Source: Planctomycetota bacterium (GTDB lineage Bacteria > Planctomycetota > Phycisphaerae > SM23-33). Taken from it: a stretch of 8,230 bases of DNA. The position numbers were made by a program, and so were the translations under genes. Below the pieces are notes generated by a model. The model ran no database searches and was not told the origin of the DNA. It was given only the letters and a program-made list of their open reading frames with translations. The stretch lies in assembly GCA_021160865.1 (NCBI GenBank), contig JAGHBS010000119.1:1-8230 (forward strand), written 5' to 3'. Position 1 is the first letter of the stretch; every line of letters begins with the position of its first letter. This document shows, piece by piece, positions 1 through 6,647 of the stretch.

Positions 1-1
1 G

Positions 2-460
2 AGCAGTTATTACCTTGATAAGTATCTTTTCGAGACCGATCCAGAGATATTGGAGGAATTAGCCCGGCGGATGGCGGACTTTGCCGATGACGTTGATGTA
101 ATCGCTGGGGCTGAACTGGGAGCAGTGGCGTTGGCAACAGCGGTGAGCCTGATTACGAAAAAACCATTCTGCATCGTTCGCAAAGAGCGCAAGGATTACG
201 CAACGGGTAAATTAATCGAAGGGACCGATGTATCGGGCAAAAAGGTCTTGCTGGTAGAAGATGTTGGTACGACCGCCGGTGCTGCCTTATCTGCTGCCAG
301 GGTGCTTACTGACGCTGGTGCCGATATTAGGCGGATCGTCTTTGCAATTGACCGTATGGAAGGCGCCCGCGAAAATGTCGAGTCAGTAGGGTTTGAATTC
401 CACGCCATCCTCACAATCGAAGACCTTGGTCTGGGCGCGCAGGGTAAACTCCAAGGTTGA
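2..460 (+). CDS. pyrE: Orotate phosphoribosyltransferase, 3' part (5' end cut by window edge)
   Basis: Orotate phosphoribosyltransferase joins orotate to PRPP to give OMP, the fifth step of cytosolic de novo pyrimidine synthesis. The frame is open from position 2, giving 152 codons before TGA, so roughly the first 20-30 residues are missing; the TTG at 50 lies inside the domain and is not a start. What is seen: an SSYYLDKYLF opening typical of the family just after its N-terminal helix, the GAELGAVALA segment, the catalytic flexible loop RKERKDYATG (fragment residues 60-69) followed by LIEG, and the PRPP-binding motif VLLVEDVGTTAGA (residues 82-94). The motif has TTAGA where many family members have TTGGS, a mild variation. 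It ends 55 bp from the convergent dUTPase-like gene. Other type I phosphoribosyltransferases are possible, but the K-loop and the YYLD start favour PyrE. Identity is fairly sure. Confidence 0.85.
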   Translation, partial: SSYYLDKYLFETDPEILEELARRMADFADDVDVIAGAELGAVALATAVSLITKKPFCIVRKERKDYATGKLIEGTDVSGKKVLLVEDVGTTAGAALSAARVLTDAGADIRRIVFAIDRMEGARENVESVGFEFHAILTIEDLGLGAQGKLQG

Positions 461-515
461 CTGAATAACCCGGTGGGGCTTGGTGTATCTAACGAATCAT
501 GAAAACTGGGGCGTA

Positions 516-1004
516 TCACACCACCGTACGATTTTCCTGCTCGTGCTGGGCGTGCTCTGCCTGAGTGCGATTTTCATCCTGGCGACGGTGATTAATCTTT
601 AACTTGGCAGCATAAAGTCGGTAAACATCGTCAGGGGTCATTCCGAGCAATTGACAAATCGATAGCCAGAAGAAAAGCATATCAATCGCTTCGACGCGGG
701 CGTTTTGAAGGTCCAGCAGCTCGTATTGTCTTCCCATCTTGGCTTCACGATACCAATGTTTCCACGCAAGGCACTGCTGCAATTCATGACATTCATCTGC
801 AAGGGCATCGATGTAATTTTTCAGCGCTCGTCCCACCTGTAATTTGAGTTCGTCAACCCGCTTGGAATCGCCGCTGTTGATTGCCTCGATAAGTGCCTTA
901 CCGAGTCCTTCGGTATCAAAGCCGGTCTTGCGATTTAGATTAGCCTGAAGCGGCCAGAGGTCCTCGAATGACGAGATGACAACCTTTTCTGCAGGGGTAT
1001 TCAT
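516..1004 (-). CDS. All-alpha dUTPase-like NTP pyrophosphatase (dimeric dUTPase family)
   Basis: The predicted protein has 162 residues and looks like the dimeric, all-alpha dUTPase family, related to MazG, which hydrolyses dUTP (and often dUDP) to dUMP and so keeps uracil out of DNA. Seen in the sequence: an LQANLNRKTG segment near residues 20-28 like the family's substrate-contact helix; the metal-binding ECHE motif (E71, E74) followed by LAWKHWYRE (79-87); a second metal pair in VEAIDMLFFW (E105, D108); and YAAKLKINHRRQ (131-142), matching the family's K/N/R phosphate-contact end. A charged tail of about 20 residues follows. The start is the ATG at 1004, because a GAGGAG ribosome site lies 8 bases before it; the upstream ATG at 1061 would add 19 unrelated residues. 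It is unrelated to the trimeric Dut. Specificity among MazG-like enzymes (dUTP versus other NTPs) is inferred. Confidence 0.75.
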   Translation of the reverse strand: MNTPAEKVVISSFEDLWPLQANLNRKTGFDTEGLGKALIEAINSGDSKRVDELKLQVGRALKNYIDALADECHELQQCLAWKHWYREAKMGRQYELLDLQNARVEAIDMLFFWLSICQLLGMTPDDVYRLYAAKLKINHRRQDENRTQAEHAQHEQENRTVV

Positions 1005-1007
1005 TTT

Positions 1008-1018
1008 CTCCTCTCCTC
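1008..1018 (-). promoter_or_regulatory. Ribosome binding site of the dUTPase-like gene
   Basis: Read on the minus strand this is GAGGAGAGGAG, two overlapping Shine-Dalgarno-like cores. The upstream core (1013-1018) ends 8 bases before the ATG at 1004. It decides the start against the ATG at 1061, which has no such site. Confidence 0.7.
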
Positions 1019-1053
1019 GATCCTTTGGATGTAATGGTATCCAATCTGCATCG

Positions 1054-1082
1054 ATGTACAAGCCAGATTAATTTTTTTTCAA
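1054..1082 (-). promoter_or_regulatory. Possible sigma70-like promoter for the dUTPase-like gene
   Basis: On the minus strand TTGAAA (1077-1082) is followed after 17 bases by GTACAT (1054-1059), with an A-rich spacer start. The -35 is good but the -10 matches poorly; shifting by one base to TACATC is no better. It would start transcription about 45 bases before the ATG. Weak, by eye only. Confidence 0.25.
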
Positions 1083-1118
1083 TAAGCATGTGTAAATGGA
1101 TTGTCCTGCATCCTCGTG

Positions 1119-1160
1119 GGCAATTGCTTTCTCACAGTACGAGTTGATTGTACAATTGCC
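1119..1160. repeat. Inverted repeat just upstream of asnB start
   Basis: GGCAATTG (1119-1126) and CAATTGCC (1153-1160) are exact 8-bp inverted arms separated by 26 bases. The second arm ends 6 bases before the asnB ATG, where a ribosome binding site would be expected but none is seen. It could be a leader hairpin or a paired operator; CAATTG is itself a palindrome, so both arms also form a direct repeat. Function is not known. Confidence 0.45.
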
Positions 1161-1166
1161 TTCCAT

Positions 1167-3098
1167 ATGTGCGGATTTGCAGGTGAATTTGTCTTCGGCT
1201 CTTCTGGCAGGGCTGTTTTGAGCGTGGCTGAGGCGATGGCGACTCGACTTATTCATCGCGGACCTGATGAAGAGGGAAGTTATATCAGCAAGGATGGCAG
1301 ATATGCTGTCGGATTTCGTCGGCTTGCGATTATCGACCCGCAACTTTCGCATCAACCCATGACCAGCCCCGAGGGCGATGTCGTCGTTGCCTTCAACGGC
1401 GAGATATACAATTACCGCGAATTGGGGAGGGAACTATCAGCCGATGGCTATCAATTCCGCACTCAGGGCGATACCGAGGTGCTCCTGGCACTGTGGCAAC
1501 GGTTCGGGCAGGATATGCTCAAAAAGATCAACGGTATGTTTGCCTTCGTGATATATGATGAGCCGAATAAGCGATTGTTCCTTGCCCGCGATCGGCTCGG
1601 TCAAAAACCGCTATGGTATTCAATCACTTCCGATAGAATAATCTTTGCCTCCGAAGCAAAGGCGCTTTTTGCCCATCCGCTCATCGAGAAGGTAAAACAA
1701 ATAGAGCCCGAATCGGTTGGATTTTACCTGACCATCGGCTATGTCCCTGCCCCTAAGAGTATCTGGAAAGGGGTACTAAAACTCCTGCCCGGGCATTATT
1801 TGACGGTATCAATCGGTAAAACCAGCCCGGAAACTGTGCGATATTGGACAGTACCCGCCGAAGGTGGCAAATCAGCCGACGACAAAACCCGCGACGAAAT
1901 CATCCAGACCGTCCGCTCTTTACTTCTTTCTGCAGTGGAGAAGCGCATGCTCGCCGATGTATCCTTGGGGGTGCTGCTTTCAGGCGGGATTGATTCTTCC
2001 ATCATCGCGGCATTGATGTGCAAGTCAGCAGGTTCGGCAGGTGGCGTAAAGACGTTTACTGCAGGGTTTGCAGAAGGCGATTTTGACGATCGTCCGATAG
2101 CAGCCCGTGTTGCTGAGTTTCTCAAGACCGATCATACCGAACTTCTAATTACCCCAGGCGATTTCGACTTACCCAGTTTAATCGACAAGTTAGTCTATCA
2201 ATATGATGAGCCCTTTGCAGATTGTTCTGCCTTGCCGACGTACCTGATTTGCAATGCTGCTCGTCAGCACGTTACCGTTGCACTCGACGGCGATGGTGGC
2301 GATGAGGTCTTCTGCGGATATGATCGTTATCGTGCGATGAGACTCATCGAGAATCTCTGCCCCCTTGGCTGGGTCGGAGTGAAAATTGCTGCAGGAGCTG
2401 CCAGGTGCATCGCTCCTGATGATGAGCGTTCAAAATTGACCCGACTGATTCGCTTCTCCGCCGGTCTCGATAATCCGCCATCAAAGGCTTACTTCGTCTA
2501 TCGCAGATTATTTTCGCCCGAGCAATTGGACTTCATCATGGAGCGAGACTTTGCTCAATCAGCCCGAATTAATCAGCCCGAACAGTGGTTCTGCGACCTT
2601 TACGAGCAGGCTGATTTCGATGACGAGCCCGCCTATGCCCAAAGGCACGATTTGATGACCTATCTGCCTGACGATTTGATGGTAAAGGCTGATATTGCCT
2701 CGATGGCAAACTCGCTGGAACTCCGCTCGCCGATGCTTGATTATGAACTTGTCGAATTTGTCCTGACGCTGCCCGTGGAGTATCGTCTCCGGGGCACGCT
2801 ATTGCTGCATAGCAAGGCTATCCTGCGAGATGCCTTTGAAGATATGCTTCCTAAGGGGCATTTCAATCGTCCCAAGAGGGGCTTTGCTGCCCCGATCCAT
2901 CGCTGGCTTCGGAGTGAACTTGCAGAGATGCTGCGCGAAACCCTCCTTGAAGGTCCGCTTGTAAAGTCGGGTTGGTTCGCCCGCCTGCCGATTGGACGAT
3001 TAATCGACGAGCAGCTTACCGGCAAGGCTGATCACCGCCATCGCCTCTGGGCATTACTCTGGCTTGGCAGGTGGATGATGAAAGAGGGTATTGCATGA
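1167..3098 (+). CDS. asnB: Asparagine synthetase (glutamine-hydrolysing), long type
   Basis: This 643-residue cytoplasmic enzyme makes asparagine from aspartate, ATP and glutamine. The start is fixed by biochemistry: Cys2 of MCGFAGEF must become the N-terminal nucleophile, so the ATG at 1167 is used and in-frame upstream codons from 1101 are not. No Shine-Dalgarno sequence is seen before it. The N-terminal class II glutaminase domain shows RGPDEEG (31-37), RRLAIID (51-57), FNGEIYNY (76-83) and GDTE (101-104). The synthetase domain has the ATP pyrophosphatase loop SGGIDSS (272-278), LDGDGGDEVFCGY from 373, the helix from MVKADIAS to LRSPMLD (505-525) and RPKRGF (568-573). It is longer than E. 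coli AsnB (about 554) and close to Bacillus AsnB/AsnO. Similar long AsnB-like proteins also amidate polysaccharide precursors in exopolysaccharide loci, so a role other than free asparagine synthesis cannot be excluded, but no such locus is in view. Confidence 0.9.
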   Translation: MCGFAGEFVFGSSGRAVLSVAEAMATRLIHRGPDEEGSYISKDGRYAVGFRRLAIIDPQLSHQPMTSPEGDVVVAFNGEIYNYRELGRELSADGYQFRTQGDTEVLLALWQRFGQDMLKKINGMFAFVIYDEPNKRLFLARDRLGQKPLWYSITSDRIIFASEAKALFAHPLIEKVKQIEPESVGFYLTIGYVPAPKSIWKGVLKLLPGHYLTVSIGKTSPETVRYWTVPAEGGKSADDKTRDEIIQTVRSLLLSAVEKRMLADVSLGVLLSGGIDSSIIAALMCKSAGSAGGVKTFTAGFAEGDFDDRPIAARVAEFLKTDHTELLITPGDFDLPSLIDKLVYQYDEPFADCSALPTYLICNAARQHVTVALDGDGGDEVFCGYDRYRAMRLIENLCPLGWVGVKIAAGAARCIAPDDERSKLTRLIRFSAGLDNPPSKAYFVYRRLFSPEQLDFIMERDFAQSARINQPEQWFCDLYEQADFDDEPAYAQRHDLMTYLPDDLMVKADIASMANSLELRSPMLDYELVEFVLTLPVEYRLRGTLLLHSKAILRDAFEDMLPKGHFNRPKRGFAAPIHRWLRSELAEMLRETLLEGPLVKSGWFARLPIGRLIDEQLTGKADHRHRLWALLWLGRWMMKEGIA

Positions 3099-3139
3099 AA
3101 CGAGGGGCTCACAAGGAGCAGCGATAGGGTTTAGTGTTT

Positions 3140-3175
3140 AACAGGTCGAAGGCAATTTTCCTTGAAGCCTGTTTT
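3140..3175 (+). terminator. Terminator-like hairpin after asnB
   Basis: AACAGG (3140-3145) pairs with CCTGTT (3168-3173), and inside it AAGG (3149-3152) pairs with CCTT (3160-3163) across an internal loop, with a 7-base apical loop. The 3' arm runs into TTTT (3172-3175). The T tract is short and the stem is interrupted, so it may be a weak rho-independent terminator, 41 bases past the asnB stop codon. Confidence 0.4.
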
Positions 3176-3189
3176 GCGGAGAATATACT
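3162..3189 (+). promoter_or_regulatory. Candidate sigma70-type promoter for the middle gene block
   Basis: TTGAAG (3162-3167) and TATACT (3184-3189) are separated by 16 bases, a good match to -35 and -10 boxes. Transcription would start near 3196, about 47 bases before the GH15-like ATG. The -35 box lies in the 3' arm of the terminator-like hairpin, which would separate this block from asnB. Not tested, by eye. Confidence 0.45.
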
Positions 3190-3231
3190 CAATACTTGTA
3201 AAATAACGGAAATAAAACTCGCATTTATTTC

Positions 3232-3240
3232 GGAGGTGAG
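3232..3240 (+). promoter_or_regulatory. Strong ribosome binding site of the GH15-like gene
   Basis: GGAGGTGAG is a near-perfect Shine-Dalgarno sequence directly before the ATG at 3243 and fixes that start. It contrasts with the absence of any such site before asnB and mnmE. Confidence 0.75.
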
Positions 3241-3242
3241 AA

Positions 3243-4448
3243 ATGAACGTTGATGTGAAGAAACTTCAAGCGATGCTCGATGCCTCACTGGAAAGCGTTG
3301 CATATCGGCAGGATAGGTATCCCACTGGTGGAATTGTCGAATCGGACGTGAGGTTTGATAATGGCTTTGTCTATGGCAAAGGAAAGACCTGCTATCCTCG
3401 CAATGTCCTTGCCGAGCCGCTTGTCTTTTTCGGTATGGCAGATAGATTGAGAAGATCAATCGAATTCTGGCGGCTTTGTCAGGATACCGACGGCAGCTGG
3501 GGGGGATCATACTTTATTGATAAACCTGAACCTTGTCGAGGTAGAGGGAAACTCCAGACAGACACCACTGGCTATGTCTTGCATCATTGTTTCGTGTACT
3601 ACAATCACAGTAAGGACAAAAATTGGCTCAATGAGCATTGGGAAATGATTGAAAAAGGGGCTGATTATCTTACATCGCTTGTAAATGATGAATTCGGAAT
3701 GATCCCGGGCAATGAGGAGGCGATTATCCGCGAACAGTATGGCGAAGTTAATTGGCCTGAAGGTTATCATGCTCATATTAACTCTGCTTGTGAAAGGGGG
3801 TTGCGAGTAGCAGCAAAAATGGCTCAAGATATTGACAAGCAAGCCCAAGCCCGAAAATATCTCACCGCTGCTGATACGATAAAGTACAATATCTTTCAAC
3901 GATTATGGGATGATAATGACAAGCGAATGCTTTTTGGAATAAACTTACGGGGGGAACCCTACCGGGCTGCTATGTGGTTCAGTTTGATGCCCTGGTACCT
4001 GAACTGTACCTGGGATGAAAAGGCACATAGTACATTTTATTATCTCTGGGATAAATTCTATGATAAAGACCCGCTAATTCGACATTCATATTGGTCGAAT
4101 GATTTTACCGAGTTAGCCGAGGGGCGAGAATCCTACCATTCAAGATATTCCGGAGCAGGGCCCTATATAGGTGTCTCTGCTGCAATTGCCGAAATGTTAT
4201 TGTGGGACGGTAATGAAAAATTGGCAGAAGACCAGATAAACTTGATCACCCAATATACAGATGAATCCAATTTGATATGTGAGCATATCAATACATTGCA
4301 TCCGGGCAGTGAAGGATCGTTGAAAGTTTATCCTGAAAAGCCATATGCAGTTGATAGAGGCAATGGAATGCATATGAGTTTCTTCCTGCATCTGGCAATT
4401 GAACTTTGCAAAAGGGGAATAATCGAAAAGCCGGCAAATGCCTATTGA
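3243..4448 (+). CDS. GH15-like (alpha/alpha)6-barrel glycosidase-type protein
   Basis: A 401-residue protein without a signal peptide or membrane segment, so probably cytoplasmic. Its pattern is that of six-hairpin glycosidases and most like GH15 (glucoamylase, trehalase, dextranase types): CYPRN (50-54) where GH15 has WPRD, then a helix, LCQDTDGSWGG corresponding to the family's Q-dGSW segment, QTDTTGYVLHH corresponding to the D-x-x-G helix, and NWPEGYHAH where E173 matches the usual general acid region. VYPEKPY near the C-terminus offers E365 as a possible general base. The assignment of E173 and E365 is inference from motif order. The PRN in place of PRD changes a substrate-binding aspartate to asparagine, so activity or specificity may differ. 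It is shorter than most GH15 enzymes (about 600), lacking the N-terminal beta domain. Next gene follows after 38 bp. It could instead be a cellobiose-epimerase-like or other barrel protein; substrate unknown. Confidence 0.55.
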   Translation: MNVDVKKLQAMLDASLESVAYRQDRYPTGGIVESDVRFDNGFVYGKGKTCYPRNVLAEPLVFFGMADRLRRSIEFWRLCQDTDGSWGGSYFIDKPEPCRGRGKLQTDTTGYVLHHCFVYYNHSKDKNWLNEHWEMIEKGADYLTSLVNDEFGMIPGNEEAIIREQYGEVNWPEGYHAHINSACERGLRVAAKMAQDIDKQAQARKYLTAADTIKYNIFQRLWDDNDKRMLFGINLRGEPYRAAMWFSLMPWYLNCTWDEKAHSTFYYLWDKFYDKDPLIRHSYWSNDFTELAEGRESYHSRYSGAGPYIGVSAAIAEMLLWDGNEKLAEDQINLITQYTDESNLICEHINTLHPGSEGSLKVYPEKPYAVDRGNGMHMSFFLHLAIELCKRGIIEKPANAY

Positions 4449-4486
4449 CAATCGCAATAGATTTAATGCAAAGGAAGTATTCTTCT

Positions 4487-5290
4487 ATGCGAATAGCTAA
4501 CAGGAAACTTGTTGTACAATTAGCAAATATATTGTTGTATATGATTGCGATTTCAACAGTTTTCATTACAGGTTGCCCGATTACCCAGCCACAGGATACG
4601 CCCGTTCATGAAATTCATCTGAAAGTCCCTGAGACAGGTACAGGATATTACCTATATGTTCCAAGTGAATATGTTCCATCGCGAAAATGGCCTTTGGTGG
4701 TGACGCTTCATGGCACACATGGATTTGATAATGCGTTGGCTCAAGTCAAGGAATGGAAGGCATTAGCGGAGGAAAATGGATTTATCGTCCTTGCTCCGGA
4801 ATTGATAAGCCCGCAGGGCATCTTACCTGTTATCCGATCCCTAAGATTACACGACCTAAAAAAGGATGAAAAACGTATCCTATCTGCCATTGAGAATGTA
4901 AAACAGCATTATAACATTGATGATAGGAATATTCTAATTACCGGATTTTCTGCAGGGGGATATCCACTTTATTACGTAGCAGTTAAACACCCACAGCTTT
5001 TCAACTGTCTGGTTGCTCGGGCGTGTAATTTTGATGCTAAAATTCTTGCCTCGCTCAGAATTACCGAAGAACTTCGCAAAATGCCTATGCTAATTTTCTA
5101 CGGCAAGACGGGAATAAATCCAATTTCAAGTTTGCTCAATCCATTAGCAAGTCAATCATGGGAAGGATTTCGATATTTTCGTGAACATAAATGCTTCAAT
5201 GCAAAAATAAAAGCCATTGCGGGTGGTCATCTTCGTAGACCTGAAATCGCTTATAGCTTCTGGCGAAGATACTGGCCAAAATCAAAATAA
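4487..5290 (+). CDS. Lipoprotein, alpha/beta-hydrolase (esterase/PHB-depolymerase-like)
   Basis: A 267-residue predicted lipoprotein. The N-terminus has a short basic region (MRIANRK), a hydrophobic stretch and the lipobox ITGC with Cys30 as lipidation site, so the protein is exported and membrane-anchored. The start at 4487 is preferred: AAAGGAAG lies about 9 bases upstream and the signal peptide is then of normal length; ATGs at 4466 and 4406 would add a long N-terminal extension, the latter overlapping the preceding gene. The mature part reads as a single alpha/beta-hydrolase domain similar to the esterase D / PHB depolymerase-type group: oxyanion strand LVVTLHGTHG (H75-G79), nucleophile elbow GFSAGG with Ser155, and a late GGHLRRPE with His248 as candidate catalytic histidine. 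The usual acid after strand 7 is not obvious: YGKTGINP (205-212) has Gly209 where an Asp is expected. Ester substrate unknown; it may act on acylated glycans given its neighbour. Confidence 0.7.
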   Translation: MRIANRKLVVQLANILLYMIAISTVFITGCPITQPQDTPVHEIHLKVPETGTGYYLYVPSEYVPSRKWPLVVTLHGTHGFDNALAQVKEWKALAEENGFIVLAPELISPQGILPVIRSLRLHDLKKDEKRILSAIENVKQHYNIDDRNILITGFSAGGYPLYYVAVKHPQLFNCLVARACNFDAKILASLRITEELRKMPMLIFYGKTGINPISSLLNPLASQSWEGFRYFREHKCFNAKIKAIAGGHLRRPEIAYSFWRRYWPKSK

Positions 5291-5410
5291 CGGATTGAAC
5301 AGCAGTTTATAACTTTGCTCTACGGTTTTTGGAGAAAGAGGATGAAGATATAGATTATTATCTCAAATAGTAATGAACACCAAATCCATGCATTAGGGTG
5401 GCATTGAGTA
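5291..5410. other. AT-rich spacer before the URO-D-family gene
   Basis: No convincing hairpin terminator is seen in these 120 bases. A weak promoter-like pair, TTGGAG followed after about 16 bases by TAGATT, is possible but poor. The gene downstream may be read through from the lipoprotein gene or have its own promoter. Confidence 0.35.
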
Positions 5411-6610
5411 ATGACGTCGCGTGAGAGAATTTTAAAGGCGATTAACCATCAAGAAACTGATCGGATACCTCGGGATTTGGGAGGCACGGAATCCTCGGGA
5501 ATGACGGCTTATGCACTTCATAATCTTCAAGATTATTTGAAAATTCATTCGTATCCTAAAATATTTGAGCCCTACCAGTTTGTCGGATACATTGAAAGTG
5601 AAATAAGAGAACGATTCAAGATTGATACAGTTAATCTAACTTTGGGACCAAAGAGATGGGTTGAGAGGGAAACACCGTGGGGTTTTAAGGTATTGCTTCC
5701 TGAAAAATGGAATGAAGAGACTGCCCCAGATGGAGCAACTGTAGTACGGGGTTCAGATGGTACAATAATAGCCCGTCGGCCGCCCGATAGTTTTTATTTT
5801 GATCCTGTAAATCCACCTTTGCAGAATATTACGGACGTTTCGGAGATTGAAAATTATAAAGATGTGATTTACTCATTTGATTTACCTTCCTTTGTAGATG
5901 AGACTGATGATGATATTCGAAACAGGGCTCAATCTTTGCATGAAGATAGGAGTTGTGTTGTCCTAAATCTTTGTTGTCATATCTTGGCAGCAGGGCAATT
6001 ATTGCGAGGATATGAAAACTTTATGGTAGATTTATTAGCAGATGAAAAGATGGTGAGGAAATTGCTGGACTTATTGATAGAAGGATATCTACGACGAGTA
6101 GATTGGCTTGGACCTTTACTTAAAGACAAGGTTGATATTGTACTTCTAAACGATGATCTCGGAACTCAAAATGGACCAATGTTATCTCTGGATACATATC
6201 GTAAAATGATTAAACCTTACCAGAAGGAATTGTTTGGATATATCAAGAAGGTATTTGAAAAATCGATATTGTTCCACTCTTGTGGAGCAGTGCGGGAGTT
6301 TATCCCAGATTTAATTGAAATTGGTGTCGATGCCCTTAATCCAGTACAACTAAGTGCTAATGGTATGCAATTAGAGGGTCTTAAACGTGACTTTGGAAAA
6401 GATATCACCTTTTGGGGTGGGGGTGTGGATACACAGTCAGTGCTTAATAGAGAAACTCCCGATAAAGTTAAGGATTCTGTAAAAAGGAATGTTGATATTC
6501 TGGCAGCTGGAGGAGGATTTGTCTTTTGCCAGGTGCATAACATTCAGCCCGATGTGCCGCCGGAAAATGTCATTGCAATGTATGAAGCACTTGATGAAAT
6601 AGGTTGTTGA
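5411..6610 (+). CDS. URO-D/MtaA-family protein (probable corrinoid-type methyltransferase)
   Basis: A 399-residue soluble protein of the uroporphyrinogen decarboxylase superfamily. The opening MTSRERILKAINHQETDRIPRD is characteristic of the non-haem branch that includes the methylcobamide:CoM methyltransferases MtaA/MtbA and many uncharacterised environmental proteins. A zinc-ligand pattern HSC (His289, Cys291) and a later Cys373 in FCQVHN match the H-x-C...C arrangement of the methyltransferases, which activate a thiol for methyl transfer. True HemE is unlikely: the N-terminal arginine-rich porphyrin motifs are absent and no haem genes are near. The acceptor cannot be told from sequence; no corrinoid protein or MtaB-like partner lies in the window. 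A GGGTGG before the ATG is a weak ribosome site, 120 bp after the lipoprotein gene. Its base composition is the lowest in G+C of the window. Family sure, reaction inferred. Confidence 0.75.
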   Translation: MTSRERILKAINHQETDRIPRDLGGTESSGMTAYALHNLQDYLKIHSYPKIFEPYQFVGYIESEIRERFKIDTVNLTLGPKRWVERETPWGFKVLLPEKWNEETAPDGATVVRGSDGTIIARRPPDSFYFDPVNPPLQNITDVSEIENYKDVIYSFDLPSFVDETDDDIRNRAQSLHEDRSCVVLNLCCHILAAGQLLRGYENFMVDLLADEKMVRKLLDLLIEGYLRRVDWLGPLLKDKVDIVLLNDDLGTQNGPMLSLDTYRKMIKPYQKELFGYIKKVFEKSILFHSCGAVREFIPDLIEIGVDALNPVQLSANGMQLEGLKRDFGKDITFWGGGVDTQSVLNRETPDKVKDSVKRNVDILAAGGGFVFCQVHNIQPDVPPENVIAMYEALDEIGC

Positions 6611-6647
6611 TAAATAAGAATAATGGCTCTGCATTGCGTGGAGTATA

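Larger units (their letters stand above)
3099..3242. other. Spacer between asnB and the middle block
   Basis: The 144 bases hold the terminator-like hairpin, the candidate promoter and the ribosome site listed separately. An AAGGAG at 3115-3120 has no start codon at a suitable distance, and no small gene is seen. The minus-strand open frame crossing here lacks a recognisable product. Confidence 0.5.

Noticed and set aside
423..457. Inverted repeat ACCTTGG / CCAAGGT at the end of pyrE, as a terminator
   Set aside because: The 7-bp arms are exact but 21 bases apart, they lie inside the coding sequence and no T tract follows.
1072..1079. Run of eight T on the + strand, as a terminator tail
   Set aside because: No gene ends upstream on that strand and no stable stem precedes it; it lies in the divergent spacer.
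1101..1166. Longer asnB start (TTG at 1101)
   Set aside because: The glutaminase domain needs Cys at position 2 after the initiator Met, which fixes the ATG at 1167.
3109..3510. Minus-strand open frame of 133 codons
   Set aside because: It mostly overlaps the well-supported GH15-like gene, has no recognisable motifs and no ribosome site was noticed.
4406..4486. Upstream start for the lipoprotein gene
   Set aside because: It would place a hydrophilic extension before the signal peptide and overlap the preceding gene, while 4487 has a ribosome site and a standard lipoprotein signal.
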